NCBI GenBank assembly: GCA_017558165.1
Contig: JAFYWE010000119.1
Span: forward strand, 1-12,263
Direction: 5' to 3'
From: Bacteroidaceae bacterium
Lineage (GTDB): Bacteria; Bacteroidota; Bacteroidia; Bacteroidales; Bacteroidaceae
Length of the DNA: 12,263 nucleotides
The translations under genes and the position numbers were made by a program. The number at the start of each line of letters is the position of its first letter. Position 1 is the stretch's first letter. Positions 1 through 5,627 of the stretch are shown here, piece by piece. The notes under the pieces are model-generated. The model worked only from the letters and a program-made list of their open reading frames with translations. It ran no database searches and had not been told where the DNA came from.

Positions 1-3
1 ACT

Positions 4-1302
4 TTATTCGAGTGTAGAGAAATCCACATCGGGAGCCTCTGCGGTGTTGTCTGTGCGCTCAAAATAGGTACCCGACTTCATATAGTCGTTAAAGAAGCCA
101 CCCATAGTAAGGAAGAAATTCTCGCCTTCCACACCACCGTTATAGTCAAGACGCTGTCTCTGATGCCCTGTTTCATCACATGTAAAACGCGCCTTTGTCA
201 CCGGCAACCAACGGCCATCGGCAGTTCGCGCCCACTGGTTGGTGTAGTATGCCTTTCTGTTGAGATAACCCATAACAGGATTGAAGTTCTCTAGGAACGA
301 GTGTGCACCGGTATACCAGGTAGTGATCTCCGGACGGCGGAAAGATGCCACAAGCACCCATTTATCCTTGTTATTATCGAAGAAATAGGCAGTATACACT
401 GTATTGCCCTCACCATCAGGTCTTACTCCCATAAGGAAGCGGCAACGCTCCCCCGGTTTCCAGTCATAGTACATGAAGCTCTGTCCGCCAGACCCCTCGT
501 TACCGAAGTCCTTTACAGTCACGCCCTCGCCTTTTTTAAGGAGTGTCACACGCTTTGACTCAGGAATCTCGGCTGGGTTATCAGTCTCGTATGGACTCCA
601 GACCGAGAAGAGCACTCTTCTTTTGTGCGGGCTGTTGTTCTGCATACCGAAATAGCCCTGACCAAAGCCACAAGCCATATAATAACTGCTTGGGATATCA
701 CCCTCCTCGGGCACGACAACCTCATTGTAGAACCACTCGATATCCTCCTTTGGAAGAGTGTAGCCCAAATGACAAGACGGACCACGGCGTCCAAAATGGG
801 TGCTGAACTCAGGGCTTACGCAGACTACGGGAGCCACATCGCCACCGACAACAACCTGAGCCACATTACCGAACTCCTCTCCCTCGTTTATCTTCAGACC
901 ACGGATATCCATCTTGACATATCCTGGATTCTTCACCTTGAAAGTACCGAGATCGACACGTGTAAGCTCATCACTATTCAGGGCAATTTTCTTTTTCTTG
1001 CCAAGCAAAGAGACCTCGATACGCGAGTTGCCCTTTGCCTTCAATGCAACTTTCATCTTGCCGATATTCTCAACCTTAAAATAGAAACTGACTACAGTTT
1101 CCGAATCTTTCCAATTGCGCAATGCACAATTATGCTCATCAATAAAGGGCATATGCCTTTTCATCGGATTGCCCCCTTCGGGGGTTGTTGTTATGTATGC
1201 ATTACCCGATAAGGTAATCACTGTCTCGCCCTGCGCCATAGAAGGCAACGCCATAAGCAAAGTTATAACCAAAGCGACCAAATAAAGAATTCCTTTTTTC
1301 AT
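4..1302 (-). CDS. Secreted DUF5077/DUF3472 domain protein
   Basis: A 432-residue exported protein of unknown biochemical function. Residues 1-23 form a signal peptide (Lys-Lys, a hydrophobic run from about 5 to 20, likely cut after Ser-Met-Ala23). Residues about 28-155 are a beta-rich region that fits the DUF5077 module often found in front of DUF3472. Residues about 165-345 carry the DUF3472 signature: GYFGMQ at 216-221, RRVLFSVWSP at 228-237, FGNEGSGGQS at 266-275, YTAYFF at 303-308 and ASFRRP at 319-324, followed by HSFLENF at 334-340. The family is common in Bacteroidetes and is thought to be periplasmic or surface-located; a carbohydrate-related role is only a guess. The start at 1302 is chosen because it opens directly into the signal peptide. 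It lies 42 bp after the MORN gene on the same strand, with no recognisable promoter in the gap, so read-through from the upstream operon is likely. The stop is at 4-6, so the gene is complete. Confidence 0.85.
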   Translation of the reverse strand: MKKGILYLVALVITLLMALPSMAQGETVITLSGNAYITTTPEGGNPMKRHMPFIDEHNCALRNWKDSETVVSFYFKVENIGKMKVALKAKGNSRIEVSLLGKKKKIALNSDELTRVDLGTFKVKNPGYVKMDIRGLKINEGEEFGNVAQVVVGGDVAPVVCVSPEFSTHFGRRGPSCHLGYTLPKEDIEWFYNEVVVPEEGDIPSSYYMACGFGQGYFGMQNNSPHKRRVLFSVWSPYETDNPAEIPESKRVTLLKKGEGVTVKDFGNEGSGGQSFMYYDWKPGERCRFLMGVRPDGEGNTVYTAYFFDNNKDKWVLVASFRRPEITTWYTGAHSFLENFNPVMGYLNRKAYYTNQWARTADGRWLPVTKARFTCDETGHQRQRLDYNGGVEGENFFLTMGGFFNDYMKSGTYFERTDNTAEAPDVDFSTLE

Positions 1303-1344
1303 AATACCAGATATACTAAAATTTTACTATCCAACAGATTCCAC

Positions 1345-1992
1345 TTACTCGTCTACCCTACTGTCACCAATCCATTTTCCATAGAAAATACGATGATCGG
1401 GCATTATGAGCATTCCATAGCCGTTGCGGTAACCGCCGTCGTATCGGCCGTACCATATATCGCCGTTGGCCCAGTAATAGATTCCGTAGCCATGGCGCTT
1501 GCCGTTGTAGAACTCTCCTATGTACACATCGCCGTTGGCATATGTCTCCTTCTTGAACGAATAGGGCGAGACCGGGTTCTCCTCATCAGGCACGAAAGGA
1601 TAGACCAGACGTGCATTACCCTCCTTTGAGAAGAGACGGATGATACCACCCGTAGCAAGGTCATAGATAACATAATGATTCTCGCCACCAACCTTTGCAA
1701 TTCTGTCGGTTATCGAGATACCGAAAATATTCTTGCCGTTACGGAACTGGCCGAAGGAGCGGGTTCCGTCGGCTGCAAGAAGGTATCCCCAGCCGTATAT
1801 CTTACCGTCAATGACAGTACCGGCATACTGTCCGCCGCCACTTGAGATAAAGTTCTGCGAAGACTCATTCTTTACATAATCGCAAAAAACCGCCTGCAAG
1901 GGATCACACATCTCATCATAGAGCCTCAAGGGCTCTTGCGCACTGACAGCCATTGACAGCACAGCAAAAAACATTGCCAGTATATTCCTCAT
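1345..1992 (-). CDS. Secreted MORN-repeat protein
   Basis: A 215-residue protein with a signal peptide (residues 1-18, probable cut after Val-Ser-Ala18). Two clear MORN repeats lie near the C-terminus: residues about 157-177 (YIGEFYNGKRHGYG followed by YYWANG) and 181-200 (YGRYDGGYRNGYG), with a partial third beginning YGKW at about 204. A degenerate MORN-like pair is visible further in, around 56-76 and 80-91 (Gly-Gln-Phe-Arg-Asn-Gly). MORN repeats form beta-hairpin sheets that bind proteins or lipids; no enzyme domain is visible, so the protein is probably a scaffold or binding protein outside the inner membrane. Its ATG overlaps the nadD stop in an ATGA arrangement (positions 1989-1992), which strongly supports this start and suggests translational coupling. 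No functional link to NAD synthesis is evident. Confidence 0.85.
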   Translation of the reverse strand: MRNILAMFFAVLSMAVSAQEPLRLYDEMCDPLQAVFCDYVKNESSQNFISSGGGQYAGTVIDGKIYGWGYLLAADGTRSFGQFRNGKNIFGISITDRIAKVGGENHYVIYDLATGGIIRLFSKEGNARLVYPFVPDEENPVSPYSFKKETYANGDVYIGEFYNGKRHGYGIYYWANGDIWYGRYDGGYRNGYGMLIMPDHRIFYGKWIGDSRVDE

Positions 1993-2573
1993 CTTTTATA
2001 CAACTCGTTTTCAATTATGAAACGTTCCACCCCCGGAGTGACAAGATCCGATATTCCACAACCGGAAGCCATCGCCTCACGCACCATAGTCGAACTCACA
2101 TCATAGAGCCTTGCAGGGAGCCACACCACATTGGCCGGCAGCTGCGGCATCTCCTCATCGCCACGTGGGTAGACTATTATGCCGTAACGGGAGAGTATCT
2201 CATCGCCCTTATACCAACGGTCGAACTTTTCCCAATTATCGGCACCTATGAGCAGCACGAATTCCCTATCGGGATAAGCCTGCTCCAACGCAGCAAGAGT
2301 GTGGACCGTATATGACGGACGCGGGAGCGTAAACTCGAAGTCACAGGCCTTGAACGCAGGATTTCCCTTCACCGCAAGCTGCACCATCTGCAGGCGCAAC
2401 CCTTCATCGGTGAGATTACAGCCCTGTTTGTGCGGATTCTGCGGAGAGACCATAAACCACACCTCGTCGGCCAGACCGCGCTCACACACGGCACCGGCAA
2501 GAGCCAAATGCCCGATGTGTATGGGATCAAAACTACCGCCGAAGACAACCGTCCTTTTCTTATTCTCAGTCAT
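1989..2573 (-). CDS. nadD: Nicotinate-nucleotide adenylyltransferase
   Basis: NadD transfers AMP from ATP to nicotinate mononucleotide, giving deamido-NAD, a late step of NAD biosynthesis in the cytoplasm. With the start at 2573 the protein is 194 residues, normal for the family. The nucleotidyltransferase signature GGSFDPIHIGH lies at residues 12-22, with the HIGH motif at 19-22. A conserved RPSYTVHTL stretch lies mid-protein, and the ATP-binding SSTxxR motif is at 160-165 (SSTMVR). The reading frame stays open upstream to 2627, but the extra 18 residues match no NadD N-terminus, and they lie inside gmk. The chosen ATG overlaps the gmk stop by 8 bp (2566-2573), and the nadD stop overlaps the MORN gene start by 4 bp, so the three genes are probably translated in a coupled way. 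Confidence 0.95.
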   Translation of the reverse strand: MTENKKRTVVFGGSFDPIHIGHLALAGAVCERGLADEVWFMVSPQNPHKQGCNLTDEGLRLQMVQLAVKGNPAFKACDFEFTLPRPSYTVHTLAALEQAYPDREFVLLIGADNWEKFDRWYKGDEILSRYGIIVYPRGDEEMPQLPANVVWLPARLYDVSSTMVREAMASGCGISDLVTPGVERFIIENELYKR

Positions 2574-3132
2574 TAAGAAAAGCATTGACAACCTCAACCA
2601 ACTCGGCCTTTGCCTTCTCAAGATCATCGTTCACGATCACCCTGTCGGCAAACTGCGCGAATGTCATCTCGTACTCGGCCTTGCTCACGCGTTTCTCAAT
2701 CTCATCGGGAGCTGTATCGCCACGTCGCACAAGACGCTCGCGAAGGACAGCAATGGAAGGAGCCTGTACAAAGATGAACAGGGCGCGCTCGCCATAGAAT
2801 TTCTTAAGGCTACAACCACCTTTGACATCCACGTCAAAAAGTATGTTCTGTTGCTCGAGCTGACGCTCTACCTGGGATTTCAATGTACCATAATAACGGC
2901 CGGGATATACTTCCTCGTACTCCACGAATTCATCGGCGGCTATACGCGCACGGAATTCCTCGGGGGTAAAGAAGAAGTAGTCTACACCGTGCTGCTCCTC
3001 GCCACGCGGGGGACGACTTGTAGCCGACACCGAAAAACCGAAAGAGGAATCGCGATCCATAAGGAAATGTACCAGTGTTGACTTGCCCGAACCTGAAGGG
3101 GCTGAAAAAATAACGACTTTTCCCTTGCTCAT
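2566..3132 (-). CDS. gmk: Guanylate kinase
   Basis: Gmk phosphorylates GMP (or dGMP) to GDP using ATP, an essential purine nucleotide step in the cytoplasm. The 188-residue length is usual for bacterial Gmk. The P-loop APSGSGKST is at residues 11-19. The GMP-binding segment SATSRPPRGE is at 36-45, with further conserved Glu/Tyr positions in EYEE (71-74) and GRYYGT (78-83). The Asp-rich strand FDVDVKG is at 99-105, and the lid-region arginines are in RLVRRGD (133-139). The start at 3132 lies 6 bp after the yicC stop and the gene overlaps nadD by 8 bp. The yicC-gmk-nadD order is, as I recall it, common in Bacteroidales, and yicC-gmk adjacency is seen in many other bacteria. Confidence 0.96.
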   Translation of the reverse strand: MSKGKVVIFSAPSGSGKSTLVHFLMDRDSSFGFSVSATSRPPRGEEQHGVDYFFFTPEEFRARIAADEFVEYEEVYPGRYYGTLKSQVERQLEQQNILFDVDVKGGCSLKKFYGERALFIFVQAPSIAVLRERLVRRGDTAPDEIEKRVSKAEYEMTFAQFADRVIVNDDLEKAKAELVEVVNAFLND

Positions 3133-3138
3133 ATTTCT

Positions 3139-4014
3139 TTACATTATATTGAGTACCTGTTCTTTGATCTGCTCAAGCTCGTCCTTCATCTTCACCACGA
3201 TGTTCTGCATCTCGGCGTGGTTGCTCTTGCTACCGAGCGTGTTTATCTCACGGCCCATCTCCTGGGCAATGAAACCGAGTTTCTTACCCTGACCCTTATC
3301 GCCGTTCATGGTCTCGGTAAAATACTTGAGATGATTTGTCAAGCGCTGTTTTTCCTCATTGACATCGAGCTTCTCGATGTAGTAGATAAGCTCCTGCTCA
3401 AGTCGGTTCTTGTCGTAATCGACACCCGCCAGTTTCTCGAGCGAATCGGTTATTCGGGCACGGATTTTCTCTACGCGCTCGTTCTCATAAGGCTCTACCG
3501 ACTCAAGAAGGGCGGCTATCCTTGAAAGGTTGCCCGACAGCTTGCCGGCAAGCGCCTCACCCTCCTGCTTGCGGAAGGCCATGAGGTCAGCTATGGCGCC
3601 CTTGATACCCTCAAGCACCTCTTTCCACTCCTCATCAGTGACATCATAGACCTCCTTGCGCGCGATGACCTCGGGCATACGCAACAGCACCTCAAAGAGA
3701 TTCTCGGGCATCGCAACGCCACTATTCTTTGAAATCTCGGTCATCTGCTCAAGATAACCCTGCATCACGGCACTGTTGATTGAAGGCGTATCGGCCTTCT
3801 CGCTCTGCTCTACCCATAGCGCGAAATCAACCTTTCCGCGCTCAAGGATTGTGGTTATCAGAGTACGTATCTCCATCTCCCTGCACTTGAACTGCGGAGC
3901 TATCCTTGTAGAGAGATCCATCGCCTTGCCGTTGAGCGAACGTATCTCAACGCATATCTTCCTATCCTGGAAAAGGGTCACGGTCTTTCCGTAACCAGTC
4001 ATTGAATGTATCAT
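3139..4014 (-). CDS. yicC: YicC-family endoribonuclease
   Basis: A cytoplasmic protein of 291 residues with the start at 4014. The N-terminus MIHSMTGYGK is the classic start of the YicC family, with LNGKAMDLSTR at about 28-38 also in the YicC_N region. The C-terminal part is the DUF1732 domain: DVNEEKQRLTNHLKYF, then GFIAQEMGREINTLGSKSNH, then a closing helix with Glu-Gln-Ile-Lys-Glu-Gln-Val-Leu-Asn-Ile. Family knowledge: E. coli YicC has been reported to act in RNA decay and as a nuclease; the substrate here is unknown. The middle of the protein is charged and helical, probably coiled-coil. The frame stays open upstream to 4086, but those 24 residues (Cys-rich) are not family-like. An alternative start is the Met at 4002, four residues in. 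It is the first gene of the minus-strand cluster. Confidence 0.92.
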   Translation of the reverse strand: MIHSMTGYGKTVTLFQDRKICVEIRSLNGKAMDLSTRIAPQFKCREMEIRTLITTILERGKVDFALWVEQSEKADTPSINSAVMQGYLEQMTEISKNSGVAMPENLFEVLLRMPEVIARKEVYDVTDEEWKEVLEGIKGAIADLMAFRKQEGEALAGKLSGNLSRIAALLESVEPYENERVEKIRARITDSLEKLAGVDYDKNRLEQELIYYIEKLDVNEEKQRLTNHLKYFTETMNGDKGQGKKLGFIAQEMGREINTLGSKSNHAEMQNIVVKMKDELEQIKEQVLNIM

Positions 4015-4019
4015 TCCTT

Positions 4020-4027
4020 CAAAAATA
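4020..4027 (-). promoter_or_regulatory. Possible yicC -7 element
   Basis: Read on the minus strand this is TATTTTTG, matching the Bacteroidetes -7 consensus TAnnTTTG. It ends only 5 bp before the chosen yicC ATG (4014), so the transcript would be essentially leaderless or start translation at the Met at 4002. The nearest TTTG upstream (minus strand, 4042-4039) is too close to serve as a normal -33 box. The region is A/T-rich, so a chance match is quite possible. Confidence 0.25.
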
Positions 4028-4145
4028 TTACGGCAGCACAAACCGCCATCGGTTACACAATACACCAAAAGGGCACAACACCCCAAGATGCCATAGTTTT
4101 GGCGAAGTTAGTCAATAATTCGGAAATAAGCCGAAATGAGGCGAG

Positions 4146-4182
4146 TTTTTTAAATACTTATATTAAAAAATATTATTTAATA
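4146..4182. other. A/T-rich tract upstream of tsaB promoter
   Basis: Thirty-six of 37 bases are A or T (one C at 4157). It lies directly upstream of the plus-strand -7 element, where an UP-like element or bent DNA would aid promoter opening; that role is inference. It could serve either of the divergent clusters. Confidence 0.5.
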
Positions 4183-4203
4183 GCAAGTGTGCCGATAAAT
4201 TTG

Positions 4204-4211
4204 TACATTTG
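4204..4211 (+). promoter_or_regulatory. Candidate -7 promoter element for the tsaB cluster
   Basis: The sequence TACATTTG is an exact match to the Bacteroidetes primary sigma factor -7 consensus TAnnTTTG. It sits 49 bp before the chosen tsaB ATG, giving a predicted transcription start around 4215-4219. No clean -33 TTTG is present; the A/T tract ending at 4182 occupies that area. It is the best promoter signal I can find for the eight plus-strand genes. Confidence 0.6.
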
Positions 4212-4219
4212 CAACTAGA

Positions 4220-4241
4220 TGCGCATTCTGCATACTGCGCA
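4220..4241 (+). other. Leader hairpin with repeated TGCGCA palindrome
   Basis: TGCGCA occurs at 4220-4225 and again at 4236-4241. Because the hexamer is its own reverse complement, the two copies can pair as a 6-bp stem around a 10-base loop. The stem would start at or within a few bases of the predicted transcription start, so it could protect the mRNA 5' end. Alternatively the paired palindromes could be a protein-binding site. The function is inferred. Confidence 0.4.
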
Positions 4242-4260
4242 AACGGCTAAAAACATTTTT

Positions 4261-4968
4261 ATGGAGACAACAATCATACTGCATATTGAAGCTTCGACCG
4301 AGACCTGCTCAGTAGCATTGAGCCAGGACGGACATGTATTTTTCGAGAGAGTGAACAGCGACGCGCGCTCACATGCCAAGGTTCTCGCACCGTTCGTGGA
4401 GGAGGCCATAAAGGTCGCCGACGAGCAGGGTGCCAGGATAAACGCAGTGGCACTAAGTAGCGGTCCGGGGTCATACACAAGCCTCAGGATCGCATCATCT
4501 ACCGCCAAGGGCGTGTGCTACGGCAGGAACATCCCGCTCATAGCAATACCCACCACGGCCGTAATGTGCGTGCCGGTACTGTTCCGCGATGACCTGCCAG
4601 AGGACGCATTGCTGTGCCCCATGATCGATGCACGACGCAACGAGGTGTACGCGACCGTATATGACAGGGCACTGGGCGTGATGAAGGAGACACACGCCGA
4701 GGTTGTCACAGAAGAGAGTTTCAAGGAGTTCCTCGACCACGGCCCGGTATACTTTTTCGGCAACGGTGCGGCAAAGTGCAGCACGATAATCAACCATCCC
4801 AACGCCCATTTCCTTGAGGAGCACAGGAACCCGATGGCAAAGAACATGATGCCGCTCGCCGAGCGCGCATGGTTCAACGAGCAGTTCGAGGACATAGCCT
4901 ATTTCGAGCCGTTCTACCTGAAGAACTTCATCGCAACTAAGCCCAAGGAACTATTGAAGAATTTCTAA
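4261..4968 (+). CDS. tsaB: tRNA t6A biosynthesis protein TsaB
   Basis: TsaB works with TsaD, TsaE and the threonylcarbamoyl-AMP synthase TsaC to add the threonylcarbamoyl group to A37 of ANN-decoding tRNAs. It is the non-catalytic, ASKHA-fold partner that dimerises with TsaD. With the start at 4261 the protein is 235 residues, typical for the family. The opening ILHIEASTETCSVAL (residues 6-20) is the characteristic N-terminal strand pair. SSGPGSYTSLRIA at 66-78 matches the family's GPGSYTGLRIG, with Ser replacing the usual second Gly. MIDARRNEVYA follows further on. An in-frame ATG at 4219 was rejected: it would lie at the predicted transcription start, and its extra 14 residues are not family-like. 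No Shine-Dalgarno is visible; the leader just before the ATG is A/T-rich. It is first in the plus-strand cluster, 14 bp ahead of the DUF4290 gene. Confidence 0.93.
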   Translation: METTIILHIEASTETCSVALSQDGHVFFERVNSDARSHAKVLAPFVEEAIKVADEQGARINAVALSSGPGSYTSLRIASSTAKGVCYGRNIPLIAIPTTAVMCVPVLFRDDLPEDALLCPMIDARRNEVYATVYDRALGVMKETHAEVVTEESFKEFLDHGPVYFFGNGAAKCSTIINHPNAHFLEEHRNPMAKNMMPLAERAWFNEQFEDIAYFEPFYLKNFIATKPKELLKNF

Positions 4969-4982
4969 AACAGCACACTACA

Positions 4983-5603
4983 ATGATGGAATATAATACC
5001 AAACAGAAGAAACTGGCCTTGCCCGAATATGGACGCTCGGTGCAGAAGATGGTAGACCACGCGCTCACAATAGAGGACCGCGAAGAGAGGCAGAGATGCG
5101 CGGCCACCATTGTGGAGGTCATGGGAAGCATGTTCCCGAACACCCGCAACCTGCCCGATTACGAGCGCAAGCTGTGGGACCACTTGGCGATAATGTCCGA
5201 TTTCACGCTTGACATAGACTACCCCTTCGAGGTGATAAAGAAGGAGGAGTTCCACGTTGCCCCGGAGAGGGTACCGTACCAGACAGGCGAGATCAGGAAC
5301 CGTCACTACGGCCGCATAGTGGAGCAGATGATCGCACATGCCTGCACACTGCCCGAGGGCGAGGAGCGCGACCAGTTGGTTGAGCTGATTGTGATACAGA
5401 TGAAGAAGAACCACATCGCCTGGAACAAGGACGGCGTGGAGGACAAGAAGATTCTTGAGGATCTACGCATCTACACCAAGGGCGCAATAGACATCACCGA
5501 CAGGGAGATAAGGATAAACACCAACAACCAGCGCGGCAACAACACCAACAACGGCGCTAAACGCAACAACGGTGCAAAGAAACAGTTCAAACGCAAATTC
5601 TAA
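4983..5603 (+). CDS. DUF4290 family protein
   Basis: A 206-residue cytoplasmic protein of unknown function, recognised as the Bacteroidetes-specific DUF4290 family from its opening (Pro-Glu-Tyr-Gly-Arg) and from its position directly ahead of murA-rimM, which I recall as the usual setting. It has no signal peptide and no membrane segment, and it is mostly helical and highly charged. Residues 16-78 and 109-171 align without a gap at an offset of 93, with 19 of 63 residues identical, so the protein appears to be a two-fold repeat. The last 30 or so residues are a polar basic tail rich in Asn, Lys and Arg with NNGAK twice (189-193 and 195-199), ending in Phe-Lys-Arg-Lys-Phe; this could contact RNA or another acidic partner (inference). 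The start could be either of two adjacent ATGs (4983 or 4986). The gene sits 14 bp after tsaB and 24 bp before murA. Confidence 0.88.
   Translation: MMEYNTKQKKLALPEYGRSVQKMVDHALTIEDREERQRCAATIVEVMGSMFPNTRNLPDYERKLWDHLAIMSDFTLDIDYPFEVIKKEEFHVAPERVPYQTGEIRNRHYGRIVEQMIAHACTLPEGEERDQLVELIVIQMKKNHIAWNKDGVEDKKILEDLRIYTKGAIDITDREIRINTNNQRGNNTNNGAKRNNGAKKQFKRKF
5028..5495 (+). repeat. Two-fold internal repeat in the DUF4290 protein
   Basis: The unit at 5028-5216 (residues 16-78) and the unit at 5307-5495 (residues 109-171) encode matching peptides. Both open with Tyr-Gly-Arg-x-Val, then Met, His-Ala, Thr, Glu-Glu-Arg and Ile-Val-x-x-Met at identical spacing (14 of 32 identical), followed by weaker matches at Lys, Leu, Ile and Asp-Ile. 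The similarity is at protein level; the DNA has diverged. This points to an old duplication, not a recent tandem repeat. Confidence 0.65.
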
Positions 5604-5627
5604 GAATCCCCAAACACACAGGACACT

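Larger units (their letters stand above)
4015..4260. promoter_or_regulatory. Divergent intergenic region yicC/tsaB
   Basis: The only sizeable non-coding stretch in the window (246 bp), between two genes transcribed away from each other. It must hold the promoters of both clusters unless internal ones exist. It contains an A/T tract at 4146-4182 with a single C, a strong plus-strand -7 element at 4204-4211, a leader hairpin at 4220-4241, and weak minus-strand -7 candidates at 4020-4027 and 4103-4110. A short inverted repeat, TTCGG/CCGAA, lies at 4119-4135. Confidence 0.8.

Noticed and set aside
625..1212. A 195-codon open frame on the plus strand
   Set aside because: Antisense to the DUF3472 gene, which has a signal peptide and recognised domain motifs; no domain is recognisable in this frame.
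2574..2627. N-terminal extension of NadD
   Set aside because: The extra 18 residues are not family-like and lie inside gmk; the Met at 2573 opens straight into the nucleotidyltransferase fold.
2299..3081. A 260-codon open frame on the plus strand
   Set aside because: It lies wholly antisense to nadD and gmk, both identified by clear motifs. Its translation shows no family features, and it is explained by the codon bias of the real genes.
4119..4135. Inverted repeat TTCGG/CCGAA as a terminator or operator
   Set aside because: Only a 5-bp stem with a 7-base loop, no T-run directly after it, and it lies between divergent starts where no terminator is expected.
4219..4260. N-terminal extension of TsaB
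   Set aside because: It would start almost at the predicted transcription start and inside the hairpin; the family N-terminus begins at the Met at 4261.
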